Origin: an uncultured Verrucomicrobiota bacterium
GTDB taxonomy: Bacteria > Verrucomicrobiota > Kiritimatiellia > SS1-B-03-39 > UBA6053
DNA length: 37,410 bases
NCBI GenBank assembly: GCA_937127435.1
Contig: CAKZLZ010000042.1
Coordinates: 1-37,410 of the forward strand
Direction: 5' to 3'
Shown piece after piece: positions 8,008 to 15,590 of the stretch. Numbering within the stretch: the first letter of the stretch is position 1; every line of letters begins with the position of its first letter. The notes beneath the pieces were generated by a model. The model was not told the origin of the DNA, made no database searches, and saw only the letters and a list, made by a program, of their open reading frames with translations. Made by a program: the position numbers and the translations under genes.

Positions 8008-8766
8008 TCAGTCAGGTTCCGGATAGTAGGTCAACAGCCAGGTCTTCCAATAATTTAAGTATTCCGGACCCGTTTCAGCTGTAATTTCCCCTACCCGTCC
8101 ATCGGCAAAACCAACATTCGCATGACCATCATGGCGTAACCAAATGGAAGCATTATCCCCACCAATCACCGGCGCCTGCATTTCAAGGCCAAAATTCCGC
8201 ATATAAAATTTGCTGTACGACTCTCCTAAGAGAATAAAATTCGATGGTTTCTGAATGCGCATCATCATCAAAACATTGAGCTGACCCGTACCCGGCCATA
8301 AACTGGGGATGTTATAAATACTCTGATTTAAACTCAGTTTCCCATCCTCAGAATATCCGGAACTGTTAATGCCATAAGTGAGTTCCTGACCGTTGTTGAC
8401 TTGCTTTTCGGTTCCGGCACTCAAGGGACAACTATAGGCCCGGCGTTTAATGATCCCCCTCTCGGATTCATAATCAGTCATATACCCCTGCTCCTCAAGC
8501 ACCCAAGCCCAGGTTCTCCACGTACCGTTACTCGGGGGAAATACTTTATAAACCGAAGGAACGCCGGATTCATTTTCAGTAGCGTAAGCCAACAAACCAT
8601 TTAAGGATTCGCGGATGTTACTTTTACAATTCACATCCATCGCTTTCTCGCGCGTTTTCCGGATAACCGGCACCAGCAAAGACGCCAACACCGCTATGAT
8701 CGCAATCACCACCAGCATTTCAATCAGCGTAAACGCGGATTTCTTTCGCTTCGGCCCCTTTCCCAT
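8008..8766 (-). CDS. Type II secretion/pilin-like pseudopilin of the H-X9-DG class (copy 2)
   Basis: A 252-residue protein from the ATG at 8766, chosen because it gives a short basic leader (MGKGPKRKKS) before AFTLIEMLVVIAIIAVLASL, as usual for class III prepilin signals. The frame is open back to an ATG at 8856, inside operator-like site E, which would give a leader of about 45 residues. It matches copy 1 along its length: NCKSNIRESL, RRAYSCPLS, NFILLGES, MRNFGLEMQAPVIGGDN and the H-X9-DG motif in RHDGHANVGFADG. The two are tandem duplicates separated by the small secreted protein. The GH94 gene lies upstream on the same strand with a gap of about 265 bases, and site E with its own likely promoter suggests a separate transcription start. 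Confidence 0.85.
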   Translation of the reverse strand: MGKGPKRKKSAFTLIEMLVVIAIIAVLASLLVPVIRKTREKAMDVNCKSNIRESLNGLLAYATENESGVPSVYKVFPPSNGTWRTWAWVLEEQGYMTDYESERGIIKRRAYSCPLSAGTEKQVNNGQELTYGINSSGYSEDGKLSLNQSIYNIPSLWPGTGQLNVLMMMRIQKPSNFILLGESYSKFYMRNFGLEMQAPVIGGDNASIWLRHDGHANVGFADGRVGEITAETGPEYLNYWKTWLLTYYPEPD

Positions 8767-8849
8767 GCGGGCCGCCACGGAAACAGACAACCTATCGGTA
8801 CCAAAAAAGTTTTTTCGACCGGTGACTGAAGCTGTGTGGGATATTATGT

Positions 8850-8862
8850 GTGACATAGTCAA
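8850..8862. promoter_or_regulatory. Operator-like palindrome, site E
   Basis: On the minus strand TTGACTATGTCAC, identical over 13 bases to site D. Upstream on the minus strand TTGCAA, 17 bases and TAAATA, or an overlapping TATAAT at 8867-8862, could be the promoter, so the palindrome covers the transcription start, as at site D. Confidence 0.6.
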
Positions 8863-8901
8863 TTATATTTACAGAGAGTTTAAATTTTTTGCAACCATGG
8901 A

Positions 8902-8919
8902 GTTTGATCAATATCAAAC
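8902..8919. promoter_or_regulatory. Palindrome GTTTGAT-CAAT-ATCAAAC
   Basis: Perfect 7-base arms around 4 bases, about 40 bases upstream of site E and just upstream of the likely -35 region. It may be a binding site for a second regulator. No similar site was noticed elsewhere in the window. Confidence 0.35.
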
Positions 8920-9031
8920 AAGGTTAAACCTTACTATACCCTGAAATTGTGTCCTTGTAAAATCACATGCCTTACCGTTCAACCCAGGCTTAAATCCCAA
9001 AGCAGCAGGCTTCATTTTAAACATTTTCATT

Positions 9032-11359
9032 TCACTTTGCAGGGAGAAATATGCTCAATTGATGATGTTGAACTTCAGAATCTATAGGAATGAGATTTGA
9101 ATCCAGCCCTTTTCCATCCAGCTCAATACGAAGACTGGATGCATTATCATCCCGTTGATACTGAACCTGATAAGTGGAACCGCGCCAACGGCGCACCACC
9201 TGCACATCCGTCCAGTCTTTGGGCAATTGCGGATCGACCCGCAGCCCCTCTCGCTCTGCGCGGAGACCAAACAGTTGATCCATCACCGTGCGGTAAAACC
9301 AAGCCGCGGTACCAGAACAGGAGGATTGCGTACTTTTACCGGCATGGGTTCCCGCAGGCTCACCATAATAAGAATTAGGAATATACAGTGGCAATTGTCC
9401 TGTCCGCTCTAAAGGATTTTTTCCGGTGCCGCTGATCAAATTTCTCAACACCTCAAAAGCCTGTTCAGGACGACGCATTTGATAAAGCGCATAGGCGTAA
9501 AAAGTGACGGCATGACAATACACGGAACCATTTTCCAAGCGTCCCGGAATTTTCAGAGTCAACTTTCCAATGTCGTTACGCATGCCGGTAAATGCAGGTG
9601 CGAGCGTCATGGGGCCGGATGGCGTGTTTAAATGTGTATCCACAGCCTGAATACAATCAGCCGTGCGTTCTTCGTTTGATACTCCCGCCATCATGGCCCA
9701 ACTCTGGGCATTCAGGAAGATTTTCCCTTCCGGATCCGCATGGGTTCCGAAAGGCCTGCCCTCATCGGTAAATCCACGCAGATACCAATTTCCATCCCAA
9801 GCCAGGGTATTGATTTTCTCCCGCAGATCATCCGCGGCCAGCTGATATTCTGATGCCCGCTGGCTTTCGCCCCGCGCTTCACAGAGCGGTAACCACAGCT
9901 CCAATGCCACAATCAAGGCTTCGCTGAGCCAAACGGATTCTCCCTTTTCCTGATGACCCGCCATATTTAATGGATCGTTCCAGTCCCCCTGCCCAATCCG
10001 GCACAAGCCCCGTTCCGTGCGGTCCGCCAGTAGCCAGTTTAATCCCAGGCAAATGTGTTCGTAAAGACTCGCCGGTTGAGAAGCATCATCCGCAAAGGCC
10101 ACCCTTTCGTCCAGAATTCCTTCATCCCCGGTTTCATAAATGTAATAACACAAAGAAGAAGGACCCCAGGAATTAATGTCCTTATGGGGAATGGTATTAA
10201 TTTTTATTTGGGTGCCCCCCGGATCCAGGGGCATGCCGTGCGGCATCCATCCGTCGCGGTGTTGAAAGGCATAAAACTGTAAGAAACGTTTCCGGCTGCA
10301 GGCCGGATCAATCAGGGAACCCGCCATAGCATCTTGCAACAGATTGCGTCCCTGGGGGGCAGACATAAAACGCATCGCCCGAACCAACATCAAGCTGCGG
10401 CGGGATTGCCAGTGGTTCATGTAGGCATCGAAATCCGCATCCGGGGTTTGAATTTCCAATGCAGGGGGGAAATCAGCGTACACCGCTTCCGCCTCCGCCA
10501 GGGCCGCCTCAAGCCCTCCCGGTTCCAAATGACGTTTTGCCGCCAGAATATCACCGCGGGTTGTCGCCGGACCCATGGCAAAGTTCACCCTGAAAGTCTC
10601 CCCCGCTTTTAAATCCAGATGATATTGAAGGATACCTGCGTGTTCAGCATCCGCATCCCCCCAGGCTTGCGGCGGACCGATACGGTCCAAGGCAAGTGCA
10701 TCGGGTTCAGCCAGGGTGCCATGACCGATAAATTCAGCCACATGACTCATGCAGGCCTCAGGCTGAACATCACTCAACACAAAAGCCTGATTCCATCCGT
10801 CTTTCAGTTTTTCGTAATCCGCATGCTCAACGTAGTAAGGAAAATGTTCGACCACAATCCCCTGACATTCCGCATCATAATCCGCAGATTGACGTAAATA
10901 CGAAAGTTTTCCAAAGGGCAAATAAGAATACAGCGCCAGAGACCGGGGGATACCTGACCGGTTCATCACTTCGACGGACCACAGTTCCACCAGATCATGG
11001 GCCGGGAGCACCGCCCTCACCACACATTCAATACCGTGAAGTGAAAGCTTCCACATCAAATCAGATTTACCGGCCGAGAACAGGAAATCATCCGCGGGGG
11101 TGCGGATGGGACCCTGGGGCACCGTCCAGGTTTCGCCACTCTCCAAATCCCGCAAATAAAAACTTCTCAACGGAGAGGAGTAATACTTCATGTCGGGCAT
11201 CATATACCCATTGCGAAGCACCTGCCCTCTGTGATCGATCTGCAGGTACATGCGGTCATTCCAAAGATCCGCATCCGCTGATCGTATTCGTTTCGGTTCA
11301 TAGAGGTTAAACCGGCGTCCATCGCTGGAAAAACCGGTACTCTGCTTCTTGTTCCCCAT
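9032..11359 (-). CDS. GH94-type glycoside phosphorylase (cellobiose/chitobiose phosphorylase-like)
   Basis: A 775-residue protein with no signal peptide, so cytoplasmic. GH94 enzymes cleave a disaccharide unit with inorganic phosphate, inverting the anomeric centre and saving ATP. The order fits the family: an N-terminal beta-sandwich domain, a helical linker, then an (alpha/alpha)6 barrel with HWQSRRSLM, RNLLQDAMAG, QHRDGWMPHG, CRIGQGDWNDPLN (GDWND holds the likely general-acid Asp) and RLENGSVYCHAVTFYAYAL. The ATG at 11359 is preferred over the upstream TTG at 11416 because it has GAGAGG at good distance and lies 8 bases after the stop of the preceding gene, making the two an operon. Sugar specificity is not readable; divergent motifs mean a related phosphorylase family is possible. 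Confidence 0.8.
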   Translation of the reverse strand: MGNKKQSTGFSSDGRRFNLYEPKRIRSADADLWNDRMYLQIDHRGQVLRNGYMMPDMKYYSSPLRSFYLRDLESGETWTVPQGPIRTPADDFLFSAGKSDLMWKLSLHGIECVVRAVLPAHDLVELWSVEVMNRSGIPRSLALYSYLPFGKLSYLRQSADYDAECQGIVVEHFPYYVEHADYEKLKDGWNQAFVLSDVQPEACMSHVAEFIGHGTLAEPDALALDRIGPPQAWGDADAEHAGILQYHLDLKAGETFRVNFAMGPATTRGDILAAKRHLEPGGLEAALAEAEAVYADFPPALEIQTPDADFDAYMNHWQSRRSLMLVRAMRFMSAPQGRNLLQDAMAGSLIDPACSRKRFLQFYAFQHRDGWMPHGMPLDPGGTQIKINTIPHKDINSWGPSSLCYYIYETGDEGILDERVAFADDASQPASLYEHICLGLNWLLADRTERGLCRIGQGDWNDPLNMAGHQEKGESVWLSEALIVALELWLPLCEARGESQRASEYQLAADDLREKINTLAWDGNWYLRGFTDEGRPFGTHADPEGKIFLNAQSWAMMAGVSNEERTADCIQAVDTHLNTPSGPMTLAPAFTGMRNDIGKLTLKIPGRLENGSVYCHAVTFYAYALYQMRRPEQAFEVLRNLISGTGKNPLERTGQLPLYIPNSYYGEPAGTHAGKSTQSSCSGTAAWFYRTVMDQLFGLRAEREGLRVDPQLPKDWTDVQVVRRWRGSTYQVQYQRDDNASSLRIELDGKGLDSNLIPIDSEVQHHQLSIFLPAK

Positions 11360-11366
11360 AATAAAT

Positions 11367-14219
11367 TTACCTCTCGTTGCTGATAATAATATGATCGATC
11401 TGGTTCCCGACTTCACGGGGACGCAAGTGGAGGGTATTGGCTCCGGCTTTTAATTCAAATGCCATACCATCCGATCCGCTTCCCCCGGGTAATCTCTGAA
11501 TATTCCAAACGGCCTTGCCCGCTTGTGAAAGATTCCAACGAACAAATTCCCCATCATTCATGGCCTTAAACATCGAATCCCTTTGGGGACCATCCGGTCC
11601 GGGAATCATCACGTTGCCGGAAATATAATACAGTCCATCCGCGGGCACCGTAAACGTAAATTTCAATTCACTTTCCGTGGCTTCCGGTTTATTAAAGCGC
11701 AGAGAAGGTTCGGTTTGGTAAGGAATCGTCATGTAAGCCCCGCCACTTGCGGTCTCATCTTCGAAACGTTGATATAGGTCGCCGATTACTTCCGCATCTT
11801 CAGCTTCCAAAACCAATCGAACGGGATTTTCAGGACGTACCAATATTTCTACGGGCACGGTACGGTAGTAGCCATCGGAGCTGCGCAGCGTAAATGAACC
11901 GCGATGTAATCCGAGTTCTGCCGGTGCATTTTCAATGCCCACCTGCAAGGTCTGATCCTTATCGTTGCTGACACCGGAAGCCGGGGTGATCTTCAACCAA
12001 TCGGTGTGATCAATAATTTTCCATTCGCGGCCCCGCGAGGTTGGAGCCCTTAAGGTGATGGCCTTTGTCTCCGGAGCGGAAGCCCCGCTTTCAAAACCAA
12101 GAAATGCAGGAACAAAATACAAGCCGCCGGGACGAACCGGAACCGGATTGAATACCGCCCCATTTTCATAAGCGCCCATATCGGGAGCGCTTCCTTCGAA
12201 CCTGTCATTGATCCCCGGGATCAATTTCGCCTGGTCAACACCGGGACTGCCGGCTTTCAACCGGTAGTCACCGGTATCGGCATCCATAAATTCCGGCATG
12301 GCCCATATTGCATTTTCATAATTTCCCAGGGTACTGGGTACAAAGCTATTGGGTGCGATGAGATCGTAATCAAGATTATAATCTTGAGGGCCACCTTTTA
12401 AATAAGCAACATTGGCGTGTACCGCATTGTTCCGTGACCAGATCGGCGAGGAGCCATTTCCGAAATGCCCGGTACTTAAACCCGCATTGGAACTGATAAC
12501 CGTGTTGTGAAACAACAGGGACAGCCCCTGGTTTTTAAATTTGGACCCGCCCATTTTGAAAGCAAAGTTCACCTGGTTCCGTTCTTCTCCGAGTACAAAC
12601 AGATTGCGGTAAACGTAGGAAGGTCCGTTGATATTGGGCGCACAACTAATTCCGCAATAGGCCCACTGAATCCAGTTATTAAAATAGCGGACATTCATTT
12701 GTCCACCGTCCAGTTCGGTTCCGTCGTCATTTGAAAACGCAATCAGATTGCCATAAATATCTGTATCCCGGTAAGGTCCTCCCTTTTCCCGGTTGTTCCA
12801 CATACTTTCAATCCCATCGTTCCACCAGTGCCCCTCACTGCCCACAATGTCATTGTAGCGGACCACATGATTCCCTTCGGAATTGTTCATGATTACCCCT
12901 TGCGGCCCCAGAGGGTGGCCATACTGCCAGGAATTTGCGGTACCATTGGGTGCATGAATGAAATTATTTTCCACCACCACCTGAGAGGCGCCGGGAGCAA
13001 TCATCACCCCTGCCTGCCAGTTAATTCGTTTACCGTTTTCATCCACATACAGACCCTTTCTGGGGATCAGAGGGTCCATAATCTTTCCGGGATCCCCCCA
13101 GTTCGCAATATCACAGTGCCGGATGCGGATGTGGTGGGATTTGGTCACCACAATGCCCTGCGTGCGCCCCCCCCGAACGGTAACATTTTCAAACAGCACA
13201 TACGCCGCTTCTTCAAATCGAACAGCCTGGTTTTCGCTTTTGCCAATATCCAAAGTCGATCCGTCCGGATGACCTACATACCGAATCCAGCCCTCTGCAG
13301 TTCCCTGATCGGAAATCATCAGCGCTTCCGTGGAAACCCCTGCCGGCAATTGAATGGTTTTGGCAACCGGAACTTCATTGCTCCAGGTTTTGAAAGTGGA
13401 CATGCTTTCTTCGATGACGGTGTCACCTTTCATATCCGGATCTGAAACCTGTACGCCAATTTCATACGCCGTATTTGCCTTCAAATCCAATACACTTCCC
13501 CGGAACTGATTTTGAGACGGAATAAACACGGGATCCAATCCTTGTTGCCATGGTTCCCTGCCCAGTTCACGGTAGCGGACTTTCGCAGAGGTCCGGCTTC
13601 CGGCATCCCCTTTCAGCTGCATCCAAACCCCGGCGGAAGAAAAGGTGCTCACCACTTCCATGCTTTCAACACTCGGGGGCACATAGACTTTCTCCCCCTG
13701 GTCCACAAAGGAGACATTTGCAAACGCCACCGTGCTTCCCTCCGTGGCGGCAGAATAATAATAGCGCAGTAATACTTCCGCCATGTTGGCATCCCCCACA
13801 TAAAACTCACCGGAAAACGACTTCCAGTCTGTACCGCTTCTCCCCAAAGATTGACGGCTGACTTCTTTTTTATCCTTAAACAATTTCACCTGAAAAAAGC
13901 CGGTTCTCGCGACAGCACTTTTCATCTCTCCCGTCAGCAGGTAAATATGATTTTCATCGACTGAAAAGCGTTGGACGATTTGACCTTGGCCTTTCTGCGG
14001 GGGGCCCAAGGTGACTTGCACCGCCTTGGCTGTCGCAGAATCCTCCCGCGGAACCACGGTAATTTCATCAGCTGATTTGGGGGCTTTCCAGCTCACCGGA
14101 CTACCATTTTCGTTGATGGCGCTAAATTCACCATTCTTCAGTGGGTTCTTCTCCTGCCCCATTAATAGAACGGGGATACTCAAAACTAAACTCATCCAAT
14201 AAACGCGAAAGGGCTTCAT
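11367..14219 (-). CDS. Secreted multidomain right-handed beta-helix protein (candidate polysaccharide lyase or glycan-binding)
   Basis: A 950-residue exported protein. Visible order: signal peptide (1-21); a CBM4/9-like domain to ~170 (RTGFFQVKLFKDKKE); a fibronectin-III-like domain ~180-275 (VRYRELGREPW, LKANTAYEIGVQVSD); a parallel beta-helix from ~340 to ~620 (LFENVTVRGGRTQGIVV, HHIRIRHCDIANWG, DIYGNLIAFSNDDGTELDGG); a BACON-like beta-sandwich ~705-790; and a C-terminal CBM6/CBM35-like domain from ~800 (LEAEDAEVIG, ending IDHIIISNE). Beta-helix proteins of this kind include pectate-, alginate- and chondroitin-type lyases and some glycosidases; I cannot fix the catalytic residues. The start has AGGA at good spacing. 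It leads the operon with the GH94 phosphorylase, suggesting outside cleavage followed by inside phosphorolysis. Confidence 0.8.
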   Translation of the reverse strand: MKPFRVYWMSLVLSIPVLLMGQEKNPLKNGEFSAINENGSPVSWKAPKSADEITVVPREDSATAKAVQVTLGPPQKGQGQIVQRFSVDENHIYLLTGEMKSAVARTGFFQVKLFKDKKEVSRQSLGRSGTDWKSFSGEFYVGDANMAEVLLRYYYSAATEGSTVAFANVSFVDQGEKVYVPPSVESMEVVSTFSSAGVWMQLKGDAGSRTSAKVRYRELGREPWQQGLDPVFIPSQNQFRGSVLDLKANTAYEIGVQVSDPDMKGDTVIEESMSTFKTWSNEVPVAKTIQLPAGVSTEALMISDQGTAEGWIRYVGHPDGSTLDIGKSENQAVRFEEAAYVLFENVTVRGGRTQGIVVTKSHHIRIRHCDIANWGDPGKIMDPLIPRKGLYVDENGKRINWQAGVMIAPGASQVVVENNFIHAPNGTANSWQYGHPLGPQGVIMNNSEGNHVVRYNDIVGSEGHWWNDGIESMWNNREKGGPYRDTDIYGNLIAFSNDDGTELDGGQMNVRYFNNWIQWAYCGISCAPNINGPSYVYRNLFVLGEERNQVNFAFKMGGSKFKNQGLSLLFHNTVISSNAGLSTGHFGNGSSPIWSRNNAVHANVAYLKGGPQDYNLDYDLIAPNSFVPSTLGNYENAIWAMPEFMDADTGDYRLKAGSPGVDQAKLIPGINDRFEGSAPDMGAYENGAVFNPVPVRPGGLYFVPAFLGFESGASAPETKAITLRAPTSRGREWKIIDHTDWLKITPASGVSNDKDQTLQVGIENAPAELGLHRGSFTLRSSDGYYRTVPVEILVRPENPVRLVLEAEDAEVIGDLYQRFEDETASGGAYMTIPYQTEPSLRFNKPEATESELKFTFTVPADGLYYISGNVMIPGPDGPQRDSMFKAMNDGEFVRWNLSQAGKAVWNIQRLPGGSGSDGMAFELKAGANTLHLRPREVGNQIDHIIISNER

Positions 14220-14274
14220 AAATGTATTCCTAAGATAGATATTTGCTCGAACCAGTACTTATGCCGGTTTACCC

Positions 14275-14287
14275 TGACTATGTCAAG
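14275..14287. promoter_or_regulatory. Operator-like palindrome, site F, over the -35 box
   Basis: Core TGAC-TAT-GTCA at 14275-14285. On the minus strand TTGACA (14286-14281), 17 bases and CATAAG (14263-14258) form a plausible promoter for the beta-helix/GH94 operon, whose ATG is at 14219. The palindrome covers the -35 element. Confidence 0.6.
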
Positions 14288-14612
14288 AGTCTCCGTCAGT
14301 TTTCCGCATAAAAAATTCCACAATATTTTCTTCCCGGCAAAAACCCGCAAACAGTTAATAAAACCCGAAAAGTCATTGGCAATTTACCCAAGGTGAACTA
14401 AGATAAAACCAGAACCCTTCTGTGCTCGTGAATAGGTGATTTCCTCGGCCTTTCTATTAATACGGGAGCTGTTGCCATTTGGAGACTGCGAATCCGCCCT
14501 TTGCGAAGGGACTTTCAATGTTTCCGGCTTGCTCCCACTTTGAACCCCGGTTCAAGGACTCAACCTTAACGGCATGGCAGGGTTCTTTTTTAGCCCAGGC
14601 AGTACCCTTTGC
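14288..14612. other. Gene-free stretch between the glycan operon and the DUF2752 gene
   Basis: I see no supported gene, tRNA or clear terminator here. One short + strand ORF begins at 14479 but has no family features and overlaps the 3' end of the minus-strand gene. The stretch is the likely boundary between the glycan locus and the housekeeping region. Confidence 0.4.
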
Positions 14613-15014
14613 TTACCTGCAGAAAATAAAATGTAGCAATAGGAGTCCGGTAAGATATTGCCCAATATTCATCATGGATTGCAGAGGATGTTTCAGGAAA
14701 ATTAATTGAGCCGGGATTTGAATAACAAGAAATCCGACCAGAGCGATTCCACCTGGATGAAATGCTATCGAGTCTTTAATATTACCCTGATATAAACTCA
14801 AAATACTACGGGTAAGGCCGCAAGAGGGACATTCTTTTCCTGCTTTAAGTACATATTGACAGGAAGGAAGAATGTGTTCTCTAGAAGTCGGTTTAAAAAA
14901 TAACACGCCTACTGGAATTAAAAGTAGTAGTGCGCTCACAACCAGAAAAGAACAGGGAAGAGCTTTACCGCAGGAAAAAGTCTTCAATCGTTTCGAGCTC
15001 ATATTATTACTCAT
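14613..15014 (-). CDS. DUF2752-family small membrane protein
   Basis: A 133-residue protein from the ATG at 15014; another ATG at 15002 is possible and neither has a good Shine-Dalgarno sequence. It has three hydrophobic segments (around VVSALLLLIPVGVLFF, GIALVGFLVIQIPAQLIFL, and the C-terminal YLTGLLLLHFIF) and the family's hallmark CPSCGLTRS between the first two, a conserved Cys-containing loop. DUF2752 proteins are common in Bacteroidota and PVC bacteria and their function is unknown; they often sit beside small DUF4190-like membrane proteins, as here. The start lies in the T-run of the terminator of that neighbour, so expression may rely on read-through. Confidence 0.75.
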   Translation of the reverse strand: MSNNMSSKRLKTFSCGKALPCSFLVVSALLLLIPVGVLFFKPTSREHILPSCQYVLKAGKECPSCGLTRSILSLYQGNIKDSIAFHPGGIALVGFLVIQIPAQLIFLKHPLQSMMNIGQYLTGLLLLHFIFCR

Positions 15015-15042
15015 AAAAAAGCTTCGCAAAAAAATTCACGAA
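15014..15042 (-). terminator. Rho-independent terminator of the 15074-15466 gene
   Basis: On the minus strand GCTTCGT pairs with GCGAAGC around a T-rich loop and is followed by TTTTTT, about 30 bases past the stop codon. The T-run ends at the start codon of the DUF2752 gene. Confidence 0.7.
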
Positions 15043-15073
15043 GCCAGTTTAAATAGTAAATATTGTATTTCTT

Positions 15074-15466
15074 CTATTCCTGAGAATAAGAATTAATTTC
15101 ATTCTGCATTTCATCAAATGCTTCATCCATAGCTTTTTCAATCTCCACGCCGGCTTCATCCAGCCCTTCTATGGCTTCATTCATTGCCGCGATTTGAAGT
15201 AATGCCATCAGAATAGCGATTCCTGAAAGCGAAGTGCCCACAACACATAACGCGAAGTTTTGTTTTCCAGCTTTCGTACTGAGAATCACTCCTATCAGAC
15301 CAACAATCAATGAAGGTACTGCCAGATAAATGGCGAATGCACCCAAGCAGGGAATAAAAGATCCCAGCAATGCTACCGATCCCAATACTGTAGCGACAAT
15401 TCCTAATACAAGCGGTGCCGTAGATTTTTTTTCGGGGGCTGATTCTGTAGGTGTTTGGTCCGTCAT
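15074..15466 (-). CDS. Small DUF4190-like membrane protein
   Basis: A 130-residue protein. A polar, Pro/Thr-rich N-terminus (residues 1-17) leads into three hydrophobic segments: LVLGIVATVLGSVALLGSF, FAIYLAVPSLIVGLIGVIL and FALCVVGTSLSGIAILMALL. The tail is an acidic amphipathic helix (GLDEAGVEIEKAMDEAFDEM). The layout matches DUF4190-type proteins found next to DUF2752 genes. The start is well supported: AAGGAGAAGG precedes the ATG. Its own terminator follows, so it may be mostly monocistronic. The function is unknown. Confidence 0.75.
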   Translation of the reverse strand: MTDQTPTESAPEKKSTAPLVLGIVATVLGSVALLGSFIPCLGAFAIYLAVPSLIVGLIGVILSTKAGKQNFALCVVGTSLSGIAILMALLQIAAMNEAIEGLDEAGVEIEKAMDEAFDEMQNEINSYSQE

Positions 15467-15590
15467 TTCCTTCTCCTTTTATTAAATAAATAAAACAAAC
15501 TAATGTTTGCTAGATGCAAAACTAATAACATCTATACAGATTACACAAGTTTATTGCTTAAGGAAAAAGAATCATTTCTAAGAACTATAT

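Noticed and set aside
14288..14612. tRNA or small RNA in the gap before the DUF2752 gene
   Set aside because: I could not build a cloverleaf or a promoter-terminator pair.
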